A DNA stretch of 64,000 bases from an uncultured Oscillospiraceae bacterium (GTDB lineage Bacteria; Bacillota; Clostridia; Oscillospirales; Ruminococcaceae): positions 110,403 through 174,402 of the forward strand of contig CAKSEC010000005.1 in assembly GCA_934446355.1 (NCBI GenBank), read 5' to 3'. This document shows positions 1 to 8,927 of this stretch, piece by piece. Numbering within the stretch: position 1 is the stretch's first letter; each line of letters begins with the position of its first letter. The notes beneath the pieces were generated by a model, which saw only the letters and a list, made by a program, of their open reading frames with translations, did not search any database and was not told the DNA's origin. Both the position numbers and the translations under genes were made by a program.

Positions 1-477
1 AGGCTCGTGTTTGCGCTTGGGATACGTGGGATAGGTCAGCGTGCCGCAGTGCTTCTGTGTGAGAAATTCGGCGATATGGAGAGCATAATGAACGCACTGC
101 CGCTTGAAATATGCGCAATAGACGGCTTCGGGCAGATCATGGCTGATTCGGTGTACAGCGCAATGCGTGAACCGCACAGGATACGGCTTATAGAGCGGCT
201 TCGTGAGCACGGCGTGAATATGAGCTATTCAAGCAGCAAGGTGTCTGACTCGCTTGCAGGAAAGGTATTCGTGCTGACCGGAACGCTCCCGACGCTGACC
301 CGTGATCAGGCAAAGCAGATGATAGAGCAGCGTGGCGGCAAGTGCTCCTCGTCAGTGAGCAAAAAGACCAGCTTCGTCCTTGCGGGAGAGGAAGCCGGAA
401 GCAAGCTGACCAAGGCTCAGGAACTTGGGCTTGCGATAATCTCAGAGAGTGAATTTCTCAATATGATAGGGGAATAA
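1..477 (+). CDS. ligA: NAD-dependent DNA ligase LigA, C-terminal part (cut by window edge)
   Basis: C-terminal 158 residues of bacterial NAD+-dependent DNA ligase, which seals nicks in replication and repair. The reading frame is open from base 1, so the gene starts outside the window; the GTG at base 7 is internal. Residues about 3-55 carry the helix-hairpin-helix block (FALGIRGIGQRAA, then IDGFGQIMADSV). Residues about 80-158 form the BRCT domain (LAGKVFVLTGTL, RGGKCSSSVSKKTSFVLAG). The adenylation and OB domains are off-window. It converges on mscL across a shared terminator. Confidence 0.95.
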   Translation, partial: RLVFALGIRGIGQRAAVLLCEKFGDMESIMNALPLEICAIDGFGQIMADSVYSAMREPHRIRLIERLREHGVNMSYSSSKVSDSLAGKVFVLTGTLPTLTRDQAKQMIEQRGGKCSSSVSKKTSFVLAGEEAGSKLTKAQELGLAIISESEFLNMIGE

Positions 478-481
478 AATA

Positions 482-510
482 AATGGGCTGCGAAATGCAG
501 CCCATTGTTA
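482..510. terminator. Bidirectional terminator between ligA and mscL
   Basis: A perfect 10-bp stem (482-491 with 497-506) closes a five-base GAAAT loop. A T-rich tract follows on the plus side, and TATTTTATT follows when read on the minus strand. It lies between two convergent genes and probably serves both. Confidence 0.85.
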
Positions 511-511
511 T

Positions 512-1006
512 TTAGCTATTGACCTTGTTCTCATTCTTGAGCAGATCCCTTATCTCAGTGAGAAGCACTATCTGAGGATCGGGCTTAGGCTCAGGCTTGG
601 GTTCTTCCTTTTTCTTGCGGTGAAGCTTTGAAATGAACTTGATGAGAATGAACACAGCCAGTGCAATAAGCAGGAAGCTTATTATCGACTGGATAAATGC
701 GCCGTAATTGAGCGATATCTCAGCCACTGCGGGTGTTACGACCTCGCCGGTCGCTTCGTCGAGTACTTCCTCAACGGCGGGCTGGAGTACCAGCTTCAAC
801 TGAGAAAAATCCATCTTTCCTGTGAGCAGTCCAAGGAGCGGCATAAGCAGGTCGCCTACCAGAGAGTTCACTATTGCCGTGAATGCAGAGCCGATGATAA
901 GACCGACTGCCATATCCAGCACGTTACCTCTGGAAATGAATGCCTTAAATTCCTTTGCAAGCTTCATCTTGTCTTTCTTCTGCGGTTCAGTTTTTTCTTC
1001 TGCCAT
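512..1006 (-). CDS. mscL: Large-conductance mechanosensitive channel MscL
   Basis: Membrane channel that opens under high membrane tension to release solutes during osmotic downshock. The 164-residue product starts with a charged N-terminal helix (KEFKAFISRGNVLDMAVGLI, the MscL signature), followed by TM1 with IIGSAFTAIVNSLVGDLLMP. A periplasmic-side loop (about 65-100) and TM2 (IQSIISFLLIALAVFILI) come next. The C-terminus is a basic and proline-rich tail with a short helix (LTEIRDLL). Length is slightly above the usual 130-150 because of the charged N-terminus and longer loop. It appears monocistronic. Confidence 0.95.
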   Translation of the reverse strand: MAEEKTEPQKKDKMKLAKEFKAFISRGNVLDMAVGLIIGSAFTAIVNSLVGDLLMPLLGLLTGKMDFSQLKLVLQPAVEEVLDEATGEVVTPAVAEISLNYGAFIQSIISFLLIALAVFILIKFISKLHRKKKEEPKPEPKPDPQIVLLTEIRDLLKNENKVNS

Positions 1007-1056
1007 GACACTTTCCCTTTCGTTATGTATTATTTACCGTATAGGTTTGCGGTCTG

Positions 1057-2424
1057 TTACTTTCTCTTGCTGAGCGGAACATAGGTCTTGTTCAGGTTTA
1101 TCGCCTTATATGCCGGACGAATGATACGCTTGCCGTTTATCATTTCTTCCATGCGGTGAGCGCACCAGCCTGCCATTCTTGCACAGGCAAACAGCGCAGT
1201 GTACATCTCGACAGGTATTTTCAGCATTTTATATACAAGCCCGGAATACATATCGACGTTTGCACATATATTCTTTATGTCACCGCGTTCTTCGGCAAAT
1301 ACCTGCGGTGTCAGACGCTCGATGCTGTCGAGAAGCATAAATTCAGCTTCAAGTTCTGTTCCTCTTGCGAGTTTCATTGCGTTTTCTTTGAGTATCATCG
1401 CTCTTGGGTCGGACAAGGTATATACCGCATGACCCATGCCGTATATAAGTCCGGAGCGGTCGCCGGCTTCCTTGCGAAGCAGCTTGTGCAGGAACGCCTT
1501 GACTTCCTCGTCATTGTCCCAGTGCTCGATACCACCCTTGGCATAGTCGAGCATTTCCATGACCTTGATATTTGCGCCGCCGTGACGGGGGCCTTTAAGC
1601 GAGCCAATCGCCGCTGCATACGCTGAATAAGCGTCAGTGCCGGACGAGGACACGGTGCGACAGGTGAACGTCGAGTTATTACCGCCGCCGTGCTCAGCGT
1701 GCAGCATAAGGCACAGGTCGAGCAGGCGAGCTTCCTCATGAGTGTAGGAACGGTCGTCACGCAGGGTGGACAGAATGCTTTCTGCAAGGCTCTCGTCCTT
1801 GTTTATCTGGTGCATTACCATTGAATCGTTGTGATAGAAACGGCGCATTGCCTGATAAGATGTGACCATGATGGCGGGAAGCCGTGAAATTATCGAGATA
1901 GCTTTCAGCATTTCGCTTTCAACGGATTTGTCCTCCGGTGAGGAATCGTAGCTGTACAGCGCAAGCACCGCCTGAGCCATCTTGTTCATGATGTTGGGCG
2001 AGGGATTTCTGATGATCACGTCCTCGCTGAAATACATCGGCAGGTCACGGTATTCTGCGATAAGGCGGGAGAAAGTGGTGAGCTGCTGCTCGTCGGGCAG
2101 CATACCGAACAGCAGGAGATATGCGACCTCCTCATATCCATAGCGGCCGTCAGTCAGCACATCGTTCACGATATCCTTTATATTGTAGCCTCTGTAGATA
2201 AGTTCGCCCTCGATAGGCTGCTTATCGCCCTCGCTTATGACATATCCGTGAACGCAGCACACATTCGTGATACCCACGACAACGCCTGAGCCGTCCGCAT
2301 TGCGAAGCCCTCTCTTTACGTCGAACTTGGCAGCAAGTCCGCTGTCTATTGCGGTGGTGCTCAGGAAGTCCGAGCACATCTGCTGGAATGTTGACGAGTT
2401 CTTTAGCTGTTCCATTCTTTTCAT
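1057..2424 (-). CDS. gltA: Citrate synthase
   Basis: Condenses oxaloacetate and acetyl-CoA to citrate; in anaerobic Clostridia this usually feeds glutamate synthesis through a partial TCA branch. The product has 455 residues. The active-site blocks are visible: LHAEHGGGNNSTFT with the first catalytic His, the GMGHAVY motif with the second, and a late Asp in NVDMYSG. A GGAGG lies 13 bases before the first ATG and nearer the second Met (MKRMEQ), so the start is uncertain by three codons. A promoter is visible upstream on the same strand. Confidence 0.95.
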   Translation of the reverse strand: MKRMEQLKNSSTFQQMCSDFLSTTAIDSGLAAKFDVKRGLRNADGSGVVVGITNVCCVHGYVISEGDKQPIEGELIYRGYNIKDIVNDVLTDGRYGYEEVAYLLLFGMLPDEQQLTTFSRLIAEYRDLPMYFSEDVIIRNPSPNIMNKMAQAVLALYSYDSSPEDKSVESEMLKAISIISRLPAIMVTSYQAMRRFYHNDSMVMHQINKDESLAESILSTLRDDRSYTHEEARLLDLCLMLHAEHGGGNNSTFTCRTVSSSGTDAYSAYAAAIGSLKGPRHGGANIKVMEMLDYAKGGIEHWDNDEEVKAFLHKLLRKEAGDRSGLIYGMGHAVYTLSDPRAMILKENAMKLARGTELEAEFMLLDSIERLTPQVFAEERGDIKNICANVDMYSGLVYKMLKIPVEMYTALFACARMAGWCAHRMEEMINGKRIIRPAYKAINLNKTYVPLSKRK

Positions 2425-2472
2425 TGTATTTCAGCCGCCTCCGTGCTTCTCTTATTTATAAATACATCTTAT

Positions 2473-2501
2473 ATTCTATCATATTCCCGCACGATTGTCA
2501 A
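2473..2501 (-). promoter_or_regulatory. Sigma-A promoter of citrate synthase
   Basis: On the minus strand, TTGACA (2496-2501) and TAGAAT (2473-2478) are separated by exactly 17 bp. The inferred start point lies about 40 bases before the gltA ATG. Confidence 0.75.
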
Positions 2502-2577
2502 GCGTTATTCATATGCCGTGAATATTTTTTTGGACAAAATTGCAAAATACACATATGTGCAGAATGAGGTGAGCAAA

Positions 2578-3489
2578 ATGAAGTTTCGGCTGATGTCATG
2601 TTTATTACTGGTGATGTTTATTGCCGCCACGTTCACCTCCTGCGGCAAGAAGTACGAATTTCCGGAGCAGGTGACGCTTTATATTGAAGAACAGCAGCGA
2701 ATAATCACGCTTGATCATACAGATTATATAAAGGGGTGTATTTTCGCCTGCTCTGAGCCGTCATGGCAGCAGGAAACGCTAATTGCCGCCGGAATTGCAG
2801 CGAACAGCAGGGCGCTTTACTGCATATCAGACGAAAGCGTCAGCATTCCGTTTGGCGCGGACCTGACGAACGACCCTGCTGTGTGCAGCCTGTGGACAGA
2901 CCCCGCCGAAGCGGCGGAGGAATACGAACAGACCGCACCTGAATATGTGCAGCGTGTTGAGGAAGCGGCTGAAACCGCTGCGAATTTATATGTCGAATAT
3001 GACGGAGCGGCCGCCGATACGCCCATGTGTTTGTTGTCGACCGGAGTAACGGACGACGGCGGGAAGCCCTATATACCATCGCTGGAGCTTCCGTGCGACA
3101 CTGAAAGCCCTGAGCAGCTTTCCGGCTGTGTGTATCCGTCTGATTCGCTTATCAGAATGATGTCTGAGGTAACGGGAAGCGTTATGCTGCTGCCGGACCA
3201 CTCTCAGTGGTTCACGGACGCAGAATATACCGCCGGAGGAACGCTGCAGAGCGTTTGCTTCGGAGGAAAGACCGTGACGGGTGAGCAGCTCCGTGAAATA
3301 CTCGGAATGCGCAGCGCAGCGATAACGATCGTCAGCAGCTATGACGAATTTGAGTTCACTGCTGCGGGAGTAGGCGGGAACAAAGGAATGAGCCTTTACG
3401 CCGCAGAACGCCTTGCAAGGGGCGGCAAAACGGCTCGGCAGATAATAGAGTATTTCTTCCCCGGAACGTCTGTAAAGAGCATTCGGTAG
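2578..3489 (+). CDS. Lipoprotein with a diverged SpoIID/LytB-like domain
   Basis: A 303-residue predicted lipoprotein. The signal peptide is MKFRLMSCLLLVMFIAATFT, with the lipid-modified Cys at residue 22. The start chosen is the ATG at 2578, with GAGGTGAG just before it. The body resembles the SpoIID family (peptidoglycan stem-peptide removal): a helix like the ALKAQAVAARTY block (ETLIAAGIAANSRALY), the GEQLREILGMRS block, and a C-terminal block from residue 263 with GVGGNKGMSLYAAERLARG and YFFPGTSV. The usual GxGHGVGMSQ is altered to GVGGNKGMS, and the usual AEM catalytic segment reads CSEP. It may be a non-catalytic homologue. It stands alone between gltA and rubrerythrin. Confidence 0.7.
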   Translation: MKFRLMSCLLLVMFIAATFTSCGKKYEFPEQVTLYIEEQQRIITLDHTDYIKGCIFACSEPSWQQETLIAAGIAANSRALYCISDESVSIPFGADLTNDPAVCSLWTDPAEAAEEYEQTAPEYVQRVEEAAETAANLYVEYDGAAADTPMCLLSTGVTDDGGKPYIPSLELPCDTESPEQLSGCVYPSDSLIRMMSEVTGSVMLLPDHSQWFTDAEYTAGGTLQSVCFGGKTVTGEQLREILGMRSAAITIVSSYDEFEFTAAGVGGNKGMSLYAAERLARGGKTARQIIEYFFPGTSVKSIR

Positions 3490-3526
3490 GTGCAGAAAAT
3501 ATTGCAAAAAAATTTTGCAAAAATGC

Positions 3527-3555
3527 TTGACAAATTAAAAACCTTGTGATATAAT
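3527..3555 (+). promoter_or_regulatory. Sigma-A promoter of rubrerythrin
   Basis: TTGACA (3527-3532), 17-bp spacer, TATAAT (3550-3555) with an extended TGA before the -10. The leader is about 70 bases and contains GATAATGATT at 3571-3580, which resembles half of a Fur/PerR-type operator. That operator reading is only a suggestion. Confidence 0.85.
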
Positions 3556-3632
3556 AAACACAAGGAAAAACGATAATGATTCCTGATTTGAATACCGGCA
3601 GCCAAGCCGGAAAATAACGGAGGTATAACACT

Positions 3633-4187
3633 ATGAAATTTGTATGTCCTGTATGCGGCTATGTACACGAGGGAGATTCCGCTCCTGAGAAATGTCCCCA
3701 GTGCGGAGTTCCCGGCTCCAAGTTCACTGTTGTAGAGGAGAACGACGGCAAGCTGGTTTTCGCTGACGAGCACAAGATCGGCGTTGGCAGACTGGAGAAC
3801 GTTCCTGAGGAGATCGTCGAGGGTCTGCGCGCGAACTTCACCGGCGAGTGCACCGAGGTAGGTATGTATCTCGCAATGGCAAGAGCAGCCCACAGAGAGG
3901 GCTATCCTGAGGTAGGTCTTTACTATGAAAAGGCTGCTTGGGAGGAGGCAGAGCACGCTGCAAAGTTCGCTGAACTTCTCGGCGAGGTGGTTTCCGTTTC
4001 CACAAAGGAGAACCTCACGAAGCGTGTTCAGGCTGAGCACGGTGCAACTGACGGCAAGCTGCAGATCGCTAAAAAGGCAAAGGAACTCGGTCTTGACGCT
4101 ATCCACGACACCGTCCATGAAATGGCAAAGGACGAGGCAAGACACGGAAAGGCTTTCGAGGGTCTGCTGAACAGATACTTCAAGTAA
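3633..4187 (+). CDS. Reverse rubrerythrin (rubredoxin domain first)
   Basis: Non-heme iron peroxidase that reduces hydrogen peroxide in anaerobes, using electrons from NAD(P)H via redox partners. Of 184 residues, the first 35 are a rubredoxin-like domain with Cys5, Cys8, Cys21 and Cys24. The ferritin-like diiron domain follows (ANFTGECTEVGMYLAMARAA, EKAAWEEAEHAAKFAELLG, HEMAKDEARHGKAFEGLL) with the expected Glu/His ligands. Classical rubrerythrin has these domains in the opposite order. The gene has its own strong promoter, a GGAGG site and a strong terminator. Codon choice favours GTT/CTC forms, as in the highly expressed genes here. Confidence 0.93.
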   Translation: MKFVCPVCGYVHEGDSAPEKCPQCGVPGSKFTVVEENDGKLVFADEHKIGVGRLENVPEEIVEGLRANFTGECTEVGMYLAMARAAHREGYPEVGLYYEKAAWEEAEHAAKFAELLGEVVSVSTKENLTKRVQAEHGATDGKLQIAKKAKELGLDAIHDTVHEMAKDEARHGKAFEGLLNRYFK

Positions 4188-4218
4188 TTCTCGAAACCGC
4201 ATTATAAAGCCGATTATG

Positions 4219-4243
4219 GGCAGCCCGAAAGGGCTGCCTTTTT
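4219..4243 (+). terminator. Terminator after rubrerythrin
   Basis: 8-bp stem GGCAGCCC/GGGCTGCC with a GAAA tetraloop, followed by TTTTT. Confidence 0.9.
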
Positions 4244-4252
4244 GTATAATAA

Positions 4253-4285
4253 AATCGGCATACCATCACAAATTGACGGTATGCC
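4253..4285 (-). terminator. Terminator of the ugd-kinase-pdxK-eamA operon
   Basis: 8-bp stem (4258-4265 with 4278-4285). Read on the minus strand it is followed by GATTTTATTAT; on the plus strand by GTTTTT. It directly follows the eamA stop codon. Confidence 0.75.
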
Positions 4286-4293
4286 GTTTTTAT

Positions 4294-5208
4294 TCACTTG
4301 CTCTCTTTGATATCGCCTGCTGATTCGCTTTCTTTGATGGCAGATCTGTTATTATACCTGAACATGAGAAAAGCGGCGATAATAATTATCCCGTACCCCA
4401 CGAAGCTGAGTGCGTCAGGCACCTGCTGAAGCACGATAAAGCCTATCAGTGCGGCGAAGATTATCTGCGAATAGTCGTAGATAGACACTTCCTTTGCAGG
4501 TGCGTAGGAATACGCCGTGGTAATGCAGAACTGCGCCAGCGCAGCGCTTACGCCCGCACCGACCAGCATAAGCAGCTGATACATAGTCATAGGCTGGAAG
4601 CCGATGATCGTGATCGGCAGTGCGGCAAGCGTCGAGAACGCCGAAAAGAAGAATACCACGTAATAGCCCTTGACGCCCTTTCCGGTCGCACGCCTGACGA
4701 AAGTATAAGCTGCGCCTGCGCACATTCCTCCGCAGAAGCCTGATATGGAAGCCCCAAGTTCCGCATTCTGGAACGTAGGCTTTATAACGAACAGCGCACC
4801 GATGAACGCAGTCAGGATTATCGCCCACTGCACCTTGTTTGCACGCTCTTTCAGCAGTATTCCGGAAAAGACGATCGCAAAGAACGGCGACATTTTGTTG
4901 AGCAGGGAAGCGTCCGAAATGCTCAGCCTGCCCACCGCATAGAAATTCATGATTACTCCGGCATATCCGAACACGGAGCGCAGCAGCAGGTCAATTCTTG
5001 CGCCTTTTGGCGGTATTATTGAGCAGCGGTTCTTTATCATTGCGCCGGCGGCGATGAACAGGGCGAAAAAGTTGCGGAAGAATGTCTTTTGTATCGTCGG
5101 GACATCTCCGGAAAGCCGCACGAACATATTCATCAGCGCAAAGAAAAACGCCGATGTCACAATGCACAGGATAGCCTTGTGAAGCTTTTTCTGCTTTGGG
5201 GTACTCAT
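4294..5208 (-). CDS. EamA-family (DMT superfamily) transporter
   Basis: A 304-residue integral membrane protein with about ten hydrophobic segments in two EamA repeats (about 10-140 and 155-290). The second repeat starts GASISGFCGGMCAGAAYTFV. Members export or import small metabolites, and the substrate cannot be read from sequence. The start ATG shares one base with the pdxK stop (TGATG), so translation is probably coupled. Being the last gene behind a B6-vitamer kinase, it may move a B6 vitamer or related metabolite; that is inference from position only. Confidence 0.85.
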   Translation of the reverse strand: MSTPKQKKLHKAILCIVTSAFFFALMNMFVRLSGDVPTIQKTFFRNFFALFIAAGAMIKNRCSIIPPKGARIDLLLRSVFGYAGVIMNFYAVGRLSISDASLLNKMSPFFAIVFSGILLKERANKVQWAIILTAFIGALFVIKPTFQNAELGASISGFCGGMCAGAAYTFVRRATGKGVKGYYVVFFFSAFSTLAALPITIIGFQPMTMYQLLMLVGAGVSAALAQFCITTAYSYAPAKEVSIYDYSQIIFAALIGFIVLQQVPDALSFVGYGIIIIAAFLMFRYNNRSAIKESESAGDIKESK

Positions 5209-6050
5209 CAGCCGTTCACGCTTTCAGCTTCGTCAAGCATTTTGATATATTCGCCCAGAACCGGCTGAAAATGAATGCCGTAGAATCTGCGGTCTGGTGC
5301 TTCTGCGGTGTATTCCACAGCCGCATATGTGAACTTAGTCGCAATGTTCAGCGCAGCCGCAGGGTCAACTCCCCTCAGCACCGCACCAAGCAGCGCCGAA
5401 GCAAACACATCTCCCGTGCCGGAGCAGGCGACGTCCTTTCTGGGGGTAAGGCATTCGGTAAATTCGCCATCAAAGCACCCGACTGCGCCAAGCTGTCCCT
5501 TTTCAGAAAATCCGGTTATGACTGCGTACTTCACGCCGAGCGAGCACAGTTCCTTAAGCATTTCCTTCGTTTCGTGGAGCGTAGGCGTCGGGTTGAAGCT
5601 GCGGCCGGTCAGCAGGCAGGCTTCGGTGATGTTCGGCGTGATGATGTCTGCGCAGGAAATAAAGCTGCGCATTCTCTGGGGGTAATCCTCGGTCAGGGCT
5701 GCGTAAAGTCTGCCGTTGTCGCCCATAACTGGGTCGATGAACACGGGGGCTTCGGGCTTGCGAAATTCCCTGATGAACTGTTCTATTAGTCCTACCTGCT
5801 CGCAGGAGGCAATATAGCCTGTGTATATCCCGTCAAAGTCGATGTTTTCTTTCTTTAGCTGGCGGCTGATGGGCAGCAGCTCGTCTGTCAGGTCAACGCT
5901 GTAAAATTCGGGGAAGCCGGTGTGATTCGACAGCAGCGCCGTGGGGATACCGCAGCATTCCACCCCTGCAGCGGAAAGCACCGGAATGGCGGCGGTAAGC
6001 GAGCAGTTTCCCACACATGAGAAATCCTGTATAGTTACTATTCTTTTCAT
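5208..6050 (-). CDS. pdxK: Pyridoxal/pyridoxamine kinase (ribokinase-like)
   Basis: Phosphorylates pyridoxal, pyridoxamine or pyridoxine with ATP in B6 salvage. The 280-residue ribokinase fold begins MKRIVTIQDFSCVGNCSLTA, the usual pyridoxamine kinase N-terminus. It has FIDPVMGDNG (substrate and ATP region), PNITEACLLTG and the late catalytic block ACSGTGDVFASALLG with GTGD. The gene lies six bases downstream of the hybrid kinase and overlaps eamA by one base. PdxK/PdxY-type substrate preference cannot be distinguished here. Confidence 0.9.
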   Translation of the reverse strand: MKRIVTIQDFSCVGNCSLTAAIPVLSAAGVECCGIPTALLSNHTGFPEFYSVDLTDELLPISRQLKKENIDFDGIYTGYIASCEQVGLIEQFIREFRKPEAPVFIDPVMGDNGRLYAALTEDYPQRMRSFISCADIITPNITEACLLTGRSFNPTPTLHETKEMLKELCSLGVKYAVITGFSEKGQLGAVGCFDGEFTECLTPRKDVACSGTGDVFASALLGAVLRGVDPAAALNIATKFTYAAVEYTAEAPDRRFYGIHFQPVLGEYIKMLDEAESVNG

Positions 6051-6056
6051 TTGCGT

Positions 6057-8906
6057 TTATCTGGTCTTTGTGTATTCCGGAAGCCATTTGCAGAGCGCCG
6101 CAGTGAGTGCGGATATCTCCAGCGGTTTGGACACGTGACCATTCATTCCATGCTCCTTTGCTTTTTTTACGTCCTCAATGAATGCGTTGGCAGTCATGGC
6201 GATTATCGGTATGGTTTTGGCGTCGGGGCGGTCAAGGCTGCGAAGCCTTTCTGCCGCCTGATTTCCGTCAAGCACAGGCATTTGTATATCCATAAAAATC
6301 AGGCTGTAGTATCCCGGCTCTGAGCGGCTGAACATCTCGACTGCTTCTGCTCCGTTGTGCGCAACGTCTGTGAGCAGGTTAGCCTCGGCAAGAAATTCCG
6401 ATGCTATCTCGGCGTTAAATTCAAGGTCCTCAGCCAGAAGCACCCTTTTCCCGCCAAAATTGAAATCCGACATTCTGACCTTCTTTGGTAAGGAAGTGCT
6501 GTGGCTGTTTTCGCCGGACGATATATCCTTTTTGAGCGACACGGTTATATCGAACACCGAGCCTTTGCCTATCTCACTGTTTATTGAGATATCGCCGTTC
6601 ATCATTCGTGCGATATTGATGGAAATGGGCATACCGAGCCCTGTGCCCTGAATGCCGCTTACACGATGGTCGTCGGCACGCACGAACGGGTCGAATATCT
6701 GCTTGATGAACTCCGGCTTCATGCCTATTCCGTTGTCCTTTACGGTGAACAGATAGCGTGAAACGCCGCTGTGGTCAGGCTCTATCTCCCTTGCACAGAA
6801 CTGCACCTCGCCGCCGTCGGGGGTGTATTTCACCGCATTGCTCAGCACATTTGTCAGAAGCTGGCGCAGCTTTGTCTGGTCGCCGATAACGGCAAGATTT
6901 ATGCCTGGGTCGATGGTGACGGTGAACGTCTGACCCTTGTTTTCGGCAAGCGGGCGAATCATTCTGACGGTTTCGTCGAGCGCTTCGCCGAGGTCGAACG
7001 GTTCGCAGGAAAGCACCGTTTTTCCGCTTTCTATTGCGGAAAGGTCGAGCACGTTGTTGACTATCTCAAGCAGGTGCTGACCTGCGGCTTCTATCTTCCC
7101 AAGGCAGTCCAGAACACGCTCAGAATCGGTGATATGCTCCTGCGCTATTGCAGACATTCCGAGTATGGAGTTCAGCGGCGTGCGGATATCGTGGCTCATC
7201 TGGCTCATGAAGATGGTCTTTGCCGAATTTGCGTGCTGAGCCTGATGGAATGCGTCGCGCAGCGCCTGCTCGACGCGCTTGCTGTGGTCGTGCTCGTCGG
7301 TGATATTGCGGACGTAGGTCAGACCCCACAGGTCGCCTGTTTCGATGTCCTGCGTAAGTATCACGGCTTCACGGAAGTAGCCGGTCCTTTCGCCGATAAC
7401 AAATTCGTATTCCGTATCAAAGCTGCGGCGATGGCTGTTATACATATCGCTGAGCGTTTTTGTGCAGAACGTCTTGCGGAATGTTTCAGCGGCGGCGGGG
7501 TCGGTGAAGCATTCGGATTTCTTGCGTATATATTCATCGTAGGAGCAGGGGACTGTAAGCCCAATTAAAGGCAGAAGCGGGTCAACGCCGTCCTGCTCGA
7601 TTATCTCCTCGTGGATAGTGTCGGTGGTGATGTTGAACGTATATACGGCTATAGCGTTCGACAGAATCGCCTGTTTATACTGGCTCTCGGTGCGCAGCGC
7701 TTTTTCAAGACGCTGCTGATAGCGCAGTTCCTTCATCTTTTCGGTGTTTATGGGCTGCACGGTCAGAACGGCGGTGTAAGGTTCGCCGTCCTCATCCTTG
7801 CGGGTCATGAACGCTTGTATCCTCAGCCATTCGTCCGCTTCGCCAGAGTGCCGGCAGACTTCGCATTCTATCACCTTTTCGCCGCCCTTGAAACGCTTGA
7901 TCATGTTTTCAACGCTGAAGTTGAACAAAATGGAATTTTGATTTTCAGGCGAGCAGCCTAGACCTTGCGCAAATCTACTTAACGCATTACTATAGTTGCC
8001 GATTTCTGCAAAGTTTTCGGCGTAATCGCCGTTGGTGTTGTCGGAGGAATAGAAGCTGTCGTCCCTGAGATTGATGAGGTCAAGTATCATGAACGGCACT
8101 GCAAGCCCGTTTATGAGCTGATTGCGCAGTTCCTCCATGAAAACGGCGCGGTGGTCGGCTGTTATCCGACGGAATACGATGAACTCGTGGTATTTGTCGG
8201 CAAGCCTGCGCTTCATTCTTACGCAGCGGATATTTACCCAGATACACGCTTCGTCCTTGATGATGCGGAACTCGCCGTGCACCTCGTCCGAACTTGCAAA
8301 GCCGTGCGACAGGGAATCCCTCGAAAGGGTATCCATGAATCTGGCACGGTCGTCGGGGTGGAAATGCTCCTGAGCGTTCTGCAGCCAGCCATCAAACTCG
8401 CACTCGCAGCCTGCCGTGTCGCTGGTGTTGAAGAAATCGTTCAGCAGGAAAAGCCTGCCGGTTTCGATATCCGACAGGGCGCAGAAAGCAAAGCTGTCAA
8501 GCATTTTCTCGGACAGCAGCGAGGTCAGAAGCTGTATATTCGGGTCGAACCTGTAAAGCTGAGTGCGGTCGGTCGGCACGCCCTTGAATACGCCGTATAT
8601 GGTCATGCAGCCGTCCTCTTTGGAGGCCAGCATACCGGAGGTGTATGCGGTGTATTCACCCTTTTTCTTGTGAATCCAGCGGTATTTTACCTCGGACTTT
8701 ATATTGTGGACTGCGCTGTATACCGCCTCATTGACGAGCGGTATGTCGTCTGGGTGTATACCCTCCTCCCAGCGGAGATAATTTCCTGCAGGGTCGGAGT
8801 TGTCGGGTATATCCATGATCTTCAGAAGTTCATCGTCGCAGTAAAGTTCATGCGGCTTTCCGCCCCGTATCAAAAGCCGGTATGTTCCGGATATGATGGA
8901 ATCCAT
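6057..8906 (-). CDS. Soluble hybrid sensor histidine kinase with PAS-type domains and receiver
   Basis: A 949-residue kinase without membrane spans, hence probably cytoplasmic. The first roughly 550 residues hold several PAS-like sensory segments (for example GIHPDDIPLVNEAVYSAV and EHFHPDDRARFMDTL). HisKA has SHDIRTPLNSILGMS with His572. The ATPase has LTNVLSNAVKYTP, KDNGIGM and GTGLGMPI. A C-terminal receiver starts near 819 with phosphoacceptor Asp873 (FMDIQMPVLDG) and the K of VSKPLE. No separate output protein is adjacent. It sits 21 bases after ugd and 6 before pdxK, so it is probably co-transcribed with both. RBS AAAGGAG. Confidence 0.92.
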   Translation of the reverse strand: MDSIISGTYRLLIRGGKPHELYCDDELLKIMDIPDNSDPAGNYLRWEEGIHPDDIPLVNEAVYSAVHNIKSEVKYRWIHKKKGEYTAYTSGMLASKEDGCMTIYGVFKGVPTDRTQLYRFDPNIQLLTSLLSEKMLDSFAFCALSDIETGRLFLLNDFFNTSDTAGCECEFDGWLQNAQEHFHPDDRARFMDTLSRDSLSHGFASSDEVHGEFRIIKDEACIWVNIRCVRMKRRLADKYHEFIVFRRITADHRAVFMEELRNQLINGLAVPFMILDLINLRDDSFYSSDNTNGDYAENFAEIGNYSNALSRFAQGLGCSPENQNSILFNFSVENMIKRFKGGEKVIECEVCRHSGEADEWLRIQAFMTRKDEDGEPYTAVLTVQPINTEKMKELRYQQRLEKALRTESQYKQAILSNAIAVYTFNITTDTIHEEIIEQDGVDPLLPLIGLTVPCSYDEYIRKKSECFTDPAAAETFRKTFCTKTLSDMYNSHRRSFDTEYEFVIGERTGYFREAVILTQDIETGDLWGLTYVRNITDEHDHSKRVEQALRDAFHQAQHANSAKTIFMSQMSHDIRTPLNSILGMSAIAQEHITDSERVLDCLGKIEAAGQHLLEIVNNVLDLSAIESGKTVLSCEPFDLGEALDETVRMIRPLAENKGQTFTVTIDPGINLAVIGDQTKLRQLLTNVLSNAVKYTPDGGEVQFCAREIEPDHSGVSRYLFTVKDNGIGMKPEFIKQIFDPFVRADDHRVSGIQGTGLGMPISINIARMMNGDISINSEIGKGSVFDITVSLKKDISSGENSHSTSLPKKVRMSDFNFGGKRVLLAEDLEFNAEIASEFLAEANLLTDVAHNGAEAVEMFSRSEPGYYSLIFMDIQMPVLDGNQAAERLRSLDRPDAKTIPIIAMTANAFIEDVKKAKEHGMNGHVSKPLEISALTAALCKWLPEYTKTR

Positions 8907-8927
8907 AGAGGAACGTTCTCCTTTGTG

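Noticed and set aside
2443..2577. N-terminal extension of the SpoIID-like lipoprotein
   Set aside because: The ATG at 2578 gives a normal lipoprotein signal peptide with a ribosome site; the extension would bury it.
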